From: UBA1672 sp050633325
Lineage (GTDB): Bacteria; Pseudomonadota; Alphaproteobacteria; Micavibrionales; Micavibrionaceae
Length of the DNA stretch: 64,000 nt
Assembly (NCBI GenBank): GCA_050633325.1
Contig: JBOEGH010000004.1
Coordinates: forward strand, 186,001 to 250,000
Reading direction: 5' to 3'
In this document: piece by piece, positions 43,824-52,702 of the stretch
How positions within the stretch are numbered: position 1 is the first letter of the stretch
How the letters are laid out: each line of letters starts with the position of its first letter
Notes under the pieces: generated by a model
What the model saw: the letters and a program-made list of their open reading frames with translations, nothing else
The model's database searches: none
Told to the model about the DNA's origin: nothing
Made by a program: the position numbers and the translations under genes

Positions 43824-46371
43824 TCTTTCCGTTATTTTCCTCGCCGCCATAAGACCTTCCAAGGGGGTCGTATTTTTGACCTGCTCCTCCCATAGATATA
43901 CCGACCATTTGTTGCATTCTTTGTTTGAATTCCTGGCTTAATTCTTCTTGTGAATCTTTTAGGTAATCTATTGCCTTTCCTTGGTGAGGTAATGAGGCAT
44001 TAGGTTTGCTCTCTCCTAAATAATTTTCTGACTTACGCATTTCTTGTTCTGCGAGTCCCATAGCCTCAGGTATTTCATCTATCTTTTCTGATATTTCCAA
44101 CATTAGTTGACCAAGGATATAGCGTAGAGCTGCTTGCTCAACCTTTTTATTTGTGATCTTTTCTGATGAAGGTTTATCGTTTTCTGGCGCTTGCCTTTTA
44201 GGTGTCGGCGGAATTCCTGTCATGCCAAATTCTTTTAACATTTCTTCTATAGAAGGTAAGTTACGCGGGTTTGTTTTGTTCTGTTCTTCGCGTAGATACT
44301 CTGTTCTTGCTAACTTTTTAGTTTGCTCTAACAGTTGTTCTTGTCTTTCTATCAATTCTTGAAGTTCGTTTATTCCCTCGCGCATGGCCTGCATATCAGA
44401 TGGCAGTTGTGATGCACCGGAGTCATCCATCATTTCCATCATTCTTTGCAGTTTTGACATGAGCTCTTGCGCTTTTTTTTCATCACCACTGCGTAGGGCG
44501 GATTCTATTTCTTCCACTATTTTTGACAGTGTGTCGGGTGATATTATGGAGTTAAATTGATCCGGAGATATTTCAGGAAATTTTTCACCCTCGGCCATAC
44601 GTTTTTGCATGTCGCGTTGCTTTTCTGCAAAATAGTTTGCCATTTTGTCGCGTAAATTATTCATTAGCTTTGATATTTCATCATCACTGGCGTTTGGATC
44701 GCGTAGAGCATTTTCCAAAGCACTTTGCGCTTCTCTTAACTCTCTGACAGCCATTGAAAGGTTTCCGTCTTCTACGACTAATGCAGCATTCCACAGTAGT
44801 TTTATTACTTCTTGTGCTGCTTCTAATCTGGTTTCTTGGTCTTTGTTATTTACATGTATAAGGCGGGCGCTAGACGTTTTTATTGCTAAATATATTACAG
44901 GGTTATTTTGAAAATATTCAGGTGCGTTAAGTAATGATTTTAAGTTGAGCGCAACGTCGATAAAGCTGTCTCTATAGTCCCACGCAAGGCGTTTGCGCAT
45001 AGAAATTAGGGATTTAGCCATTGGGTGTTCGAACTCACGCTCTGGAAGAATTAAATGGATTTTATCAAGCTTGGTCTTCTGTCCTTTATGATCTATCGCG
45101 GTGTATTCAAATGTTACCGGCAACCCTGACCATGTATGCCATGTCATATTAAATATTGGAGATATTTTGAATTCGGTATTTGGTTGTGACATTATCAATC
45201 TATATTCTTCAACATGATTACCCAGAGGTTTTTCCTCTACGATTTTGTCTATGTCCATGCGCATATGTATTTCTTTTACGCCGTAATCATCTTTTACCAA
45301 TGTGGGAAAGCGTATTTGGTTGCCGTCAATAAATTCATACAGAGGTAATTCCGCTTTATTAGTATCGTTTTCTTTAGAATCGGGGTTTAGCGTGTTTTTA
45401 TCATTATTTGTATCCTCAATCGATGTAGGATTATTTGCCTGCTTGTTGTCGTTACTAATTTCCGGTGGTGTATCTATTATATAATTATAAGACCAGCGAG
45501 CACGCGGAAAGTATCCTTGTGTAACAGACAAATTGTCACCGTTTTTTATCTTGTCTTCTATACTGTATAAGCCAGATCCTAAATACTTCATTGGTGTAAT
45601 ATCGTCGCCATTATTTAAATGGGGTGGGATATGTTTGCCTAACACACTGTGCAATCTAATTCTTATATCGCTTCCTTCCGGTATGTTTAAAGCGTTATCA
45701 TTGCCGATGTTCGCGCCTATGATGTGCTGTTTTCCGATACCTGTATATGAAGGAGGGGTAATCCATAAGTTAGTAACATTTCCGTTTGATACGATGTGAT
45801 TTGGTGTTATTGGAATTATTCCGTTAGTAATTTTGTCGTGCCATTGAGGGCCTGAGACCATCATTCCTGATACAAATACTAAGATCGCAATGAACCGTAT
45901 TGCAGAAGGGTCTTCTCTAGAAAGTATGGCTCTCTTTTTTGGAGATTTAATAAGGAATAAAGATTTTAATATCTGTTTTTGGTTTTCTTCCCATAGTCCC
46001 CTAGATAGATGTGTTTTGGGGTTTGCTAGTGTGTCGTCTAAAATTGCTATATGACCTTGTGGAAGACCACTAGTGTTTTCTAATGATTGGTCTATTTGTT
46101 TTCGCTTGGGAAAAGATAGTGTAATTACATCTTCTTTTATCAGGTAAATAACACCGAACAAGAATATCAGTGATGTTATTATTGCCGCTGTTTCCCCTAA
46201 AAATAAAGGTATATCCAGCATCCATAAACCGCAAAAGAAAAGTGTCCAAAACAATAACCGCCAAAAGTGAAGGGTTATATTTTCAGCACTTAGAATGGTC
46301 GCGGCTATTCTACGTTTTTTAGAAAGAACGTTGATGAAAGGTCGGTTTTCTAAATCCAATGGGTCAAGCAT
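43678..46371 (-). CDS. DUF4175 (TIGR02302)-family membrane protein
   Basis: 897 residues. Two or three membrane helices lie near the N-terminus (FWRLLFWTLFFCGLWMLDIPLFL, ETAAIITSLIFLFGVIYLI) and one near residue 160 (FIAILVFVSGMMVSGPQW). A long extracytoplasmic part follows, ending in coiled-coil-like, Gln/Glu-rich helices and a conserved RLLRQF end. The family is widespread in alphaproteobacteria between lysA and ftsE and has no known role; the position suggests the cell envelope. The last 146 bp are also read on the plus strand by the zinc-ribbon gene. Confidence 0.85.
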   Translation of the reverse strand: MLDPLDLENRPFINVLSKKRRIAATILSAENITLHFWRLLFWTLFFCGLWMLDIPLFLGETAAIITSLIFLFGVIYLIKEDVITLSFPKRKQIDQSLENTSGLPQGHIAILDDTLANPKTHLSRGLWEENQKQILKSLFLIKSPKKRAILSREDPSAIRFIAILVFVSGMMVSGPQWHDKITNGIIPITPNHIVSNGNVTNLWITPPSYTGIGKQHIIGANIGNDNALNIPEGSDIRIRLHSVLGKHIPPHLNNGDDITPMKYLGSGLYSIEDKIKNGDNLSVTQGYFPRARWSYNYIIDTPPEISNDNKQANNPTSIEDTNNDKNTLNPDSKENDTNKAELPLYEFIDGNQIRFPTLVKDDYGVKEIHMRMDIDKIVEEKPLGNHVEEYRLIMSQPNTEFKISPIFNMTWHTWSGLPVTFEYTAIDHKGQKTKLDKIHLILPEREFEHPMAKSLISMRKRLAWDYRDSFIDVALNLKSLLNAPEYFQNNPVIYLAIKTSSARLIHVNNKDQETRLEAAQEVIKLLWNAALVVEDGNLSMAVRELREAQSALENALRDPNASDDEISKLMNNLRDKMANYFAEKQRDMQKRMAEGEKFPEISPDQFNSIISPDTLSKIVEEIESALRSGDEKKAQELMSKLQRMMEMMDDSGASQLPSDMQAMREGINELQELIERQEQLLEQTKKLARTEYLREEQNKTNPRNLPSIEEMLKEFGMTGIPPTPKRQAPENDKPSSEKITNKKVEQAALRYILGQLMLEISEKIDEIPEAMGLAEQEMRKSENYLGESKPNASLPHQGKAIDYLKDSQEELSQEFKQRMQQMVGISMGGAGQKYDPLGRSYGGEENNGKTSDQNVKVPDAAQKKKVDEILKTLRERSGDFERPDDERSYFRRLLRQF

Positions 46372-46400
46372 GTATAGGAGGATATCTTGTTTTGTGATAT

Positions 46401-46424
46401 GAACCCATATTTTTTTTCGGGTTC
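46401..46424 (-). other. Short stem-loop just after lysA
   Basis: GAACCC (46401-46406) and GGGTTC (46419-46424) form an inverted repeat with a loop of 12. It begins 9 nt after the lysA stop on the minus strand. No U-run follows, so it may be a weak terminator or an RNA-stabilising hairpin. Confidence 0.35.
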
Positions 46425-46432
46425 TCCCCCGT

Positions 46433-47701
46433 TTATAGCCACTCTGGTATTTCTTCTCTTGATATTAGGTCTTCCAAAGTTTGAGCTTTATTAATCACAG
46501 CGACTTTATCGCCATGAACCAGTATCTCGGCCGGTAGAGTTCGCGTGTTATAGTTAGATGCCATTGCAAACCCATAAGCACCGGCAGATTGTATGACAAT
46601 AAAATCATCTTTGTTCACGGTTGGTATTGTCCTGTCTTTTGCAAATACGTCGCCGCTTTCACAAATTGGACCTACTATGTCGTATGTTTCTGTGGGGGCA
46701 TCGTTATTTAACACTGGCCTAACACCGTGATATGCTTCGTATAATGTAGGGCGAATTAAATCATTCATAGCAGCATCAAGAACAACAAATTTTTTAGATG
46801 GTGTTGTCTTAATATATTGCACCTTACTAAGCAGTACACCGGAATTTCCAACCATATATCTGCCTGGTTCCATTTGTATCTGCGTATTAAGCGGTAGGAT
46901 AAAATCACGAACCCATTGCGCATATGCATCTAAATCAAGATTTTGTTCATCATTATAAACAATTGGAAACCCACCGCCAATGTCTGTATGTGTTACGGTG
47001 TGGCCTTTTTCACGTAACAGGTTTACAAGATCGGCTAGTTTTTGAAAGCCCGGCTTAAAGACCTCTACTTGTGATATTTGTGAACCTATGTGAATTGCAA
47101 GGCCAACTGGTGTAACGTTGCCCATATCTTCGGCGCGCTCATAAAGCTTTATTATATCTTCTGCGGTGTTGCCAAATTTGTCTTCTTTACGACCTGTGTT
47201 TATTTTGCTGTGTCCACCACCGCTAAGGTTAGGGTTTAAACGGAAGACTACATTTGCGTTTTTTCCCATTTCTGAGGCAAACTTATTAACGTTGTCCAGT
47301 TCTTCAGGGGCTTCGATGTTGAATTGCAAGATGCCGGCTTTTAGGCATTCTTTTATCTCACTCTCATTCTTGCCGAAGCTGGTTGATATAATCTGGTTAC
47401 CTTTGAATCCAGCCTTAAGTCCCTTATATAGCTCCCCCTCAGATACTATTTCCAGACCGCTGCCTAGTTTTTGCAATATTTTTAATATAGCGATATTCGT
47501 GTTTGCTTTGCATGCGTAGCATAATAAAGGCTGACGGTCTGCCGGAAGTGCTCTCTCCATTGCTTGTTTAAGGGCGTTAAACTGCGCCTCTATTACAGAT
47601 GCACTATACACATAGCATGGTGTTCCATATTCATTTGCAATATCGGTTAGGGCAACATTATCAACATGTAGAGCGCCGTTTTTTTCGGTGAAACCTATCA
47701 T
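46433..47701 (-). CDS. lysA: Diaminopimelate decarboxylase
   Basis: 422 residues. The PLP-lysine lies in CYACKANTN; other motifs are VFRLNPNLSGGGHSKINTGR, HIGSQI, DIGGGFPI, EPGRYMVGNSGVL and the substrate motif GPICESGDVF. It makes lysine from meso-diaminopimelate. It follows lptM by 29 bp. In many alphaproteobacteria argH precedes lptM; here it is absent. Confidence 0.95.
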   Translation of the reverse strand: MIGFTEKNGALHVDNVALTDIANEYGTPCYVYSASVIEAQFNALKQAMERALPADRQPLLCYACKANTNIAILKILQKLGSGLEIVSEGELYKGLKAGFKGNQIISTSFGKNESEIKECLKAGILQFNIEAPEELDNVNKFASEMGKNANVVFRLNPNLSGGGHSKINTGRKEDKFGNTAEDIIKLYERAEDMGNVTPVGLAIHIGSQISQVEVFKPGFQKLADLVNLLREKGHTVTHTDIGGGFPIVYNDEQNLDLDAYAQWVRDFILPLNTQIQMEPGRYMVGNSGVLLSKVQYIKTTPSKKFVVLDAAMNDLIRPTLYEAYHGVRPVLNNDAPTETYDIVGPICESGDVFAKDRTIPTVNKDDFIVIQSAGAYGFAMASNYNTRTLPAEILVHGDKVAVINKAQTLEDLISREEIPEWL

Positions 47702-47730
47702 TATATTCTCTTAGCTTTATGGTTTTCTGG

Positions 47731-47916
47731 TTAGTAGCTTTTTTTCTCTAAACCTGGCTGTGGATCAGTACTTATATCCGGATAAGTACGAGGGAATTGA
47801 TCATGTTCAACTCCTTGAGGAGGGTCAACATGAGCTGGCTTTACTCCGCAAGCACTTAGTAAAAGGATGTTTGCACATAAAAATATATGTAAAAAAAGTT
47901 TTTTATTAATCATCAT
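47731..47916 (-). CDS. lptM: Small LptM-like lipoprotein
   Basis: 61 residues. The signal and lipobox end in LLLSAC (Cys23), followed by GVKPAHVDPPQ, which fits the CG-x-K-x-P pattern of LptM/YifL. AGAGGA precedes the ATG. LptM helps LPS transporter LptD mature; the role is inferred by family. The lptM-lysA order is conserved. Confidence 0.8.
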   Translation of the reverse strand: MMINKKLFLHIFLCANILLLSACGVKPAHVDPPQGVEHDQFPRTYPDISTDPQPGLEKKSY

Positions 47917-47972
47917 GTCGTTCCTCTGATATATTCACTATAACTTGTGTATATTGGAATTGAAAAAAAATA

Positions 47973-47997
47973 AACCCCAAACAATATAAAAGGGGTT
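47973..47997 (-). promoter_or_regulatory. Inverted repeat with T-tract between lptM and tlpA
   Basis: AACCCC (47973-47978) and GGGGTT (47992-47997) surround a 13-nt loop. On the minus strand a T-run (47963-47970) follows, as in an intrinsic terminator, although it lies upstream of lptM. It may be an attenuator of lptM-lysA or a leftover terminator of a lost gene. It overlaps a possible tlpA promoter (TTGAAA at 47960-47965, AATATA at 47983-47988, 17-bp spacer). Confidence 0.4.
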
Positions 47998-48017
47998 AAA
48001 TAGCAAGAGGTAAAGTC

Positions 48018-48620
48018 ATGAGTGGTGTTTATAAAGGACTTGGAGAAAAGCTTTTCTGGCCGGGTTCAATACTGCTTGTGTTCGTAATGTTTCATACAGG
48101 TTCAAATATTTATAACAGAAACAAGCTAGATAAAATTGAGCTTGAGATGGCTTCTGAATTTAAGACTTTAAGAACATATGAAAACAAAAAGTATTTGCCA
48201 TCTATCAAAGTAGCAGCACCCGATGGCGGGGTGGTGGATTTATCTAAATCAAAGGGTAAGTATACTATACTTAATGTTTGGGCTACTTGGTGTACGCCAT
48301 GTGTAAAAGAGCTAGCATCATTAAGGGGTTTACAAAAATCATTACCACATGACAGCAAGTGGAGAGTTGTTGCGGTCTCTATAGACTCTAAGGACAAATT
48401 GCCTCAAGTTGCAAAATACACAAGTCATTATAAGGTTGAGAATATAGCAAACTATTTTGACTACAATTTAGAACTTCAAAGTAACCTTAGTGTAAGTAAA
48501 TTGCCAATGACACTAATTGTTAATCCTTCTGGTAGGATATTGTACCAGATATATGGGGATGCACGTTGGCATAGTAAGTCCATATTGGAATTTATGGATA
48601 CTATATCTAAAGTACATTAG
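48018..48620 (+). CDS. tlpA: TlpA-type membrane-anchored thioredoxin
   Basis: 200 residues; AGAGG precedes the ATG. One N-terminal helix (LFWPGSILLVFVMFH) anchors the protein with the thioredoxin domain outside. The active site is WATWCTPC with Cys92 and Cys95. A cis-proline is in SKLPMTLIVNP. TlpA proteins reduce periplasmic disulfides, often for cytochrome oxidase copper centres. It is divergent from lptM-lysA. Confidence 0.86.
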   Translation: MSGVYKGLGEKLFWPGSILLVFVMFHTGSNIYNRNKLDKIELEMASEFKTLRTYENKKYLPSIKVAAPDGGVVDLSKSKGKYTILNVWATWCTPCVKELASLRGLQKSLPHDSKWRVVAVSIDSKDKLPQVAKYTSHYKVENIANYFDYNLELQSNLSVSKLPMTLIVNPSGRILYQIYGDARWHSKSILEFMDTISKVH

Positions 48621-48699
48621 TAATTACTCGTTAACATTATTTGTTAATATGTTCCGTGTTACTATTTTATGTTAATTGATTTTATTGGGGTGATTACAA

Positions 48700-49989
48700 A
48701 TGCAGCCGGACAAAGATAATAGCAAGATCTCTCAGGTGCAGCTTGACGCATTAGTTGATTTACATGCTCGTTTTTTGGGTGGTCGCATTGGCGGTAGAAG
48801 GGCAATGTTGGATGGCGTAGATTTAAGGGGGCTGTCTTTGAAGGGTAAAGATCTTAGGCAGGCTAATTTTACAGCATGTTTAATGAATGCCATGGACCTT
48901 TCTAATGCGAATTTTCAGGAATCATCTCTATATGCTTGTGATTTAAGTAACTCTAATTTGTTCAAGACTGTATTTGTTCGTTCTGATTTACGTGGTGCAC
49001 GTATAGAAAATGCAAATTTGGAGGGTGCTGATCTTGAATCTGCGGATTTACGTCGTGGTGGTATGGCTTCTGCCGGTGATTTTTCGTCCAGTAGTAAGGC
49101 TGTTAATTTTAAAGGTGCAAATTTAAGTGGAGCGCGCCTTAATGGCTCTATGGCTTCTAATGCTGATTTTTCTGACGCTATGTTGGTTGGTGCTAATCTG
49201 GCCAATTCTGATATGCGTGGGGCAAGTTTAGAGGGGGCGAACCTTTCTAATGTTGATATTGAGGGCGCGCGATTAAATGGTGCAAATATCAAATCCACTA
49301 TTTTAACCGGAGTAGATCTCAGTGTAATGAAAAATGGTGGAATGGATCTTTCTGAAGCAATAACAGATGATAATGTGGGTGTTTCTGTATCTGATCTATC
49401 CGAACCATTGCAAAAATTGGTAGAAGAGCACCACAGGTGGTTAGAGGCAAAAGGTAGGGACGGTAAACAGCTGGATCTTAGTGAGGTCGATTTGCGTGCA
49501 TTAGGTTCATTAAAGCAAGAGCGCCTAACCGCAATAAAGGCAAGGGCAACTAAATTCTTTGGCTTAAATCTTTATCAGGTTCAGTTGCAAAGTGCGTCTT
49601 TAAATTTATCTGATTTTAGAAGTTGCGATATGGAGGGGGCAGACTTACGTGGCTCTTCGTTTAAAGGAGTTAACTTTTCCCATTCAAACTTGAAAGGGGC
49701 TGATTGCTCTGCGCTTATGCTGGGTGCTGGGGGGACAAGCCGTTTTAACCCGTGTAACTTTGAGGATGCAAGATTCTGTTATGCAGATTTGGCAGGCGCA
49801 CAGTTGAAGGATGCTATCTTTAAGGGCGCGAATTTGTCTTATGCTGATCTTACCGGGGCTGATTTGAGAGGGGTCGACTTCACAGGTGCTGTGATGGAAA
49901 ATACGATACTTGAGGATGCAAAAACCGAAGGTGCGAAATTTGATCGTGGTGCAGGTAACCCCGTTTTCAAAATGAAGTCAGATTCATAA
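48700..49989 (+). CDS. Pentapeptide-repeat protein
   Basis: 429 residues. Two blocks of A(D/N)LXX-type repeats are visible: about 45-215 (LRQANF, DLSNSNL, ANLEGADLESADL, ANLSGARL, MRGASLEGANLSNV) and about 300-420 (LNLSDF, MEGADLRGSSF, ANLSYADLTGADLRGVDF). A helical, non-repeat insert of roughly 75 residues (EPLQKLVEEHHRWLEAKGRDGKQ) splits them. Such proteins fold into right-handed quadrilateral beta helices. No signal peptide or membrane helix is seen. Function unknown. Confidence 0.88.
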   Translation: MQPDKDNSKISQVQLDALVDLHARFLGGRIGGRRAMLDGVDLRGLSLKGKDLRQANFTACLMNAMDLSNANFQESSLYACDLSNSNLFKTVFVRSDLRGARIENANLEGADLESADLRRGGMASAGDFSSSSKAVNFKGANLSGARLNGSMASNADFSDAMLVGANLANSDMRGASLEGANLSNVDIEGARLNGANIKSTILTGVDLSVMKNGGMDLSEAITDDNVGVSVSDLSEPLQKLVEEHHRWLEAKGRDGKQLDLSEVDLRALGSLKQERLTAIKARATKFFGLNLYQVQLQSASLNLSDFRSCDMEGADLRGSSFKGVNFSHSNLKGADCSALMLGAGGTSRFNPCNFEDARFCYADLAGAQLKDAIFKGANLSYADLTGADLRGVDFTGAVMENTILEDAKTEGAKFDRGAGNPVFKMKSDS

Positions 49990-50025
49990 AGTTGACATAA
50001 CTATTCATAGTCAATATTATTGGAT

Positions 50026-50364
50026 ATGGCTTTGGACAATGAAATACAAAAAATTCTTAATAGAGCACCCAAAATCCAAGATATTCCGCATGCTTTTTAT
50101 TCTAGACAAGCTGATGTGAATGAAAATGGTCAAGATGTTGCCACCATTAAGGATGAATTTGGTAAATGTGTTGACGTAAACTTTGTTGGTGGATGTTCGG
50201 TTGGCTATAACGGCAAGGTTATTCCTGCAACGGATGAGGAGATCCTCTCCGCGTTACCTGAAACTTATGAATATCTTGGGTATCTGGATGATGAAGGTGT
50301 CTTGATACGTACAGATCATACACCGGAAATACCAATGCAAAAGGTTGAAATACCAACTATATAA
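50026..50364 (+). CDS. Unknown small cytosolic protein
   Basis: 112 residues from the ATG at 50026; the longest frame opens with a TTG at 50020. The N-terminal part is helical (MALDNEIQKILNRAP). It has two cysteines (GKCVDVNF, GGCSVGY). No signal peptide, membrane helix or recognised domain. It follows the pentapeptide gene and is convergent with etfA. Confidence 0.5.
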   Translation: MALDNEIQKILNRAPKIQDIPHAFYSRQADVNENGQDVATIKDEFGKCVDVNFVGGCSVGYNGKVIPATDEEILSALPETYEYLGYLDDEGVLIRTDHTPEIPMQKVEIPTI

Positions 50365-50368
50365 TTTC

Positions 50369-51298
50369 TTACAGCTTGTCTGTTAACTCAGGAACTGCAT
50401 CAAACAAGTCGGCAACCAACCCGTAATCAGCAATAGAAAATATTGGTGCGTCTTCATCTTTGTTTATTGCAACAATAGTTTTCGAATCTTTCATTCCTGC
50501 CAGATGTTGGATTGCTCCGGAAATACCTATGGCAATATATATGTCAGGGGCAACTATTTTACCTGTTTGGCCGACTTGATAATCATTAGGTACATATCCT
50601 GCATCTACTGCCGCGCGCGAAGCACCAATAGCTGCATTAAGCTTGTCGGCCAATTTTTCTATAATTGCAAAGTTTTCCTCTGACCCGACACCGCGACCAC
50701 CTGAAACAACTACTTTTGCGGAGGTTAGTTCGGGGCGCTCTGAAACTGAAAGATCTGCTTTTATGAATTTGCTAAGGTTTGTTGTTTCTGGAGCGTTGTA
50801 ATCCTCAATAGAGGCACTGCCGCCTGTTGTTGCCGCTGCGTCAAATGTTGTGCCACGTACAGTAATTAACTTTACCGTTTCTGATGATTTGACGGTTGCG
50901 ATTGCATTTCCTGCATAGACAGGGCGTTTGAATGTGTCAGGTGATACCACGGCCATTATGTCTGATATTTGTTGCGTGTCCAGTAATGCCGCCGCGCGAG
51001 GAAGTGCATTTTTACCAAATGTCGTAGCAGGGGCAAGTATATGAGAATAATTCGCCGCTAAATCTACTATGATGGGGGCTATGTTTTCTGCAATGGGGTG
51101 CTCAAGATATTCAGCATCAGCCTTAATAACTTTTGTAACACCTTCGATATTGGTCGCTTCTTGCGCGGCTGAATCGCAATTTGAACCCACGACCAGGACA
51201 TTTATTTCGCCGCCAATTTGGCTTGCTGCTCCAATAGTATTTAGCGTGGAAGATTTTATTTTATTGTTATTGTGTTCTGCAAGGATAAGTATGCTCAT
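50369..51298 (-). CDS. etfA: Electron-transfer flavoprotein subunit alpha
   Basis: 309 residues. The C-terminal FAD-binding half has VVSGGRGVGSEENF, AAIGASRAAVDAGYVPNDYQVGQTGK and the IAIGISGAIQHLAGM motif. With EtfB it carries electrons from acyl-CoA and other dehydrogenases to the ubiquinone oxidoreductase. It lies 12 bp after etfB. Confidence 0.95.
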   Translation of the reverse strand: MSILILAEHNNNKIKSSTLNTIGAASQIGGEINVLVVGSNCDSAAQEATNIEGVTKVIKADAEYLEHPIAENIAPIIVDLAANYSHILAPATTFGKNALPRAAALLDTQQISDIMAVVSPDTFKRPVYAGNAIATVKSSETVKLITVRGTTFDAAATTGGSASIEDYNAPETTNLSKFIKADLSVSERPELTSAKVVVSGGRGVGSEENFAIIEKLADKLNAAIGASRAAVDAGYVPNDYQVGQTGKIVAPDIYIAIGISGAIQHLAGMKDSKTIVAINKDEDAPIFSIADYGLVADLFDAVPELTDKL

Positions 51299-51310
51299 TT
51301 TATATTCTTC

Positions 51311-52075
51311 CTATATCACTTTTGCTTCGTTTCTTAGTTTGTCGATTAGCGCATCTACACTATCAACTTTTATGCCGCCTTTTCTGGGTTCAGGTTCGGT
51401 TACGGATAACACCTCAAGGCGTGGTGTGTAATCAATTCCCAAGTCTGAAGGATCAATTACATCTAATGGCTTTTTCTTTGCCTTCATAATGTCAGGGAGC
51501 TTTGCGTATCGTGGCTCGTTCAATCTGAGGTCTGTGGTTATGATGGCGGGTGAAGATATCTTCAATGTTTCCAAGCCACCGTCAATTTCTCTTGTTACTT
51601 GAATATTGCCTTCATTGATATCGATGTTAGAGGCAAAAGTCCCTTGTGACCAACCAAGTAAAGCAGACAGCATTTGTCCCGTTTGACAAGAATCATCATC
51701 AATTGATTGTTTTCCCATTATGACAAGGTCTGGGCTTTCTTTTTCTATTATTGTTTTTAAGGTTTTTGCAACGGCCAAGGGTTCAACACCACCTAAATCA
51801 ATAGGGGAGTCAGTTTTAACCAAAATACCTTTGTCTGCACCGATTGCCATTGCGCTTCTTACTTGCTCCTGAGACTTCTCAGGGCCGATTGTTACAACGA
51901 CTATTTCTGATGCTTTGCCAGCTTCTTTCAATCGCACAGCTTCCTCAACTGCGATTTCATCGAATGGATTGATTGACATCTTAACGTTGGCAAGGTCAAC
52001 GCCGCTATTATCTGATTTGACGTGTATTTTCACGTTGTGATCTACAACACGTTTAATAGGAACAAGTATTTTCAT
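51311..52075 (-). CDS. etfB: Electron-transfer flavoprotein subunit beta
   Basis: 254 residues. The family pattern KILVPIKRVVDHNVKI, NPFDEIAVEEAVRLKE and VIMGKQSIDDDSCQTGQMLSALLGW is clear, and DLRLNEPRYAKLPDIMKAKKKP is the ETF-beta signature region. It holds AMP and helps bind FAD in the EtfAB dimer. A cobalamin adenosyltransferase gene often lies just upstream in alphaproteobacteria but is absent. Confidence 0.95.
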   Translation of the reverse strand: MKILVPIKRVVDHNVKIHVKSDNSGVDLANVKMSINPFDEIAVEEAVRLKEAGKASEIVVVTIGPEKSQEQVRSAMAIGADKGILVKTDSPIDLGGVEPLAVAKTLKTIIEKESPDLVIMGKQSIDDDSCQTGQMLSALLGWSQGTFASNIDINEGNIQVTREIDGGLETLKISSPAIITTDLRLNEPRYAKLPDIMKAKKKPLDVIDPSDLGIDYTPRLEVLSVTEPEPRKGGIKVDSVDALIDKLRNEAKVI

Positions 52076-52112
52076 TTGAGTGTTACTCCGAGTATAGGGA
52101 ATAAAAAGTATA

Positions 52113-52310
52113 TTAATTTTGAGCTAAAAAATATGCCAACGCAAGTAGTAAAATTGTTAATCCTTGTAACGCTACACGTAGCCTCATAAGTTTGTTGCCA
52201 TATTTCTCATTGAATTTTCCGCCTTTAATCATGGATATTATTCCTATGAATAATACGATTACGACGGAGGTTAATGATAGAAGAATTAGAATAGATAATA
52301 TTGTGTTCAT
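52113..52310 (-). CDS. HIG1-type small twin-helix membrane protein
   Basis: 65 residues with two membrane helices (ILSILILLSLTSVVIVLFIGII and LQGLTILLLALAYFLA) joined by a basic loop (KGGKFNEKYGNKLMRLRV), as in HIG1-domain proteins. In alphaproteobacteria these sit near etfB. The role may relate to respiratory supercomplexes; this is inference. It lies 37 bp upstream of etfB. Confidence 0.78.
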   Translation of the reverse strand: MNTILSILILLSLTSVVIVLFIGIISMIKGGKFNEKYGNKLMRLRVALQGLTILLLALAYFLAQN

Positions 52311-52459
52311 GTATTTGAGCCTATCGTTATTTATTGTTTTTGTATAGCCGTATAGATTCTAAAAACCGCATTATTTGACATAATGTTACGGTTATGCTTT
52401 AATATGGAAAACAAAGAAGCGTGTTGTTAATAATTAAAAACAAAATATTAGGTGATATT

Positions 52460-52702
52460 ATGATTGAAGATTATAGAAAAAGTGCTGCGAATACTCAATG
52501 GACATATCGTTGGAACATAAGCGATAACCCGGTTGTAATGTTTGCAAATTCAAGGGTAAGTGCGAATATTATTTTCTCAATAGATGAGTTAAGGTCAACT
52601 ATTGAAAGCACGGAAAGGCAAGTTGGTTTTGCATCAGTTCCGAAGCAAACCATGATTAATGCACTTCTTGAAGTTGATGAATATCTAGCGGTTGCGGCGT
52701 AG
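52460..52702 (+). CDS. Unknown small protein
   Basis: 80 residues from the ATG at 52460, with AGGTGA upstream; the longest frame from 52421 adds a poor start. No signal peptide. Residues such as FSIDELRSTIESTERQVGFAS form a helix. Its 3' end overlaps that of ubiG by 18 bp. No domain recognised. Confidence 0.5.
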   Translation: MIEDYRKSAANTQWTYRWNISDNPVVMFANSRVSANIIFSIDELRSTIESTERQVGFASVPKQTMINALLEVDEYLAVAA

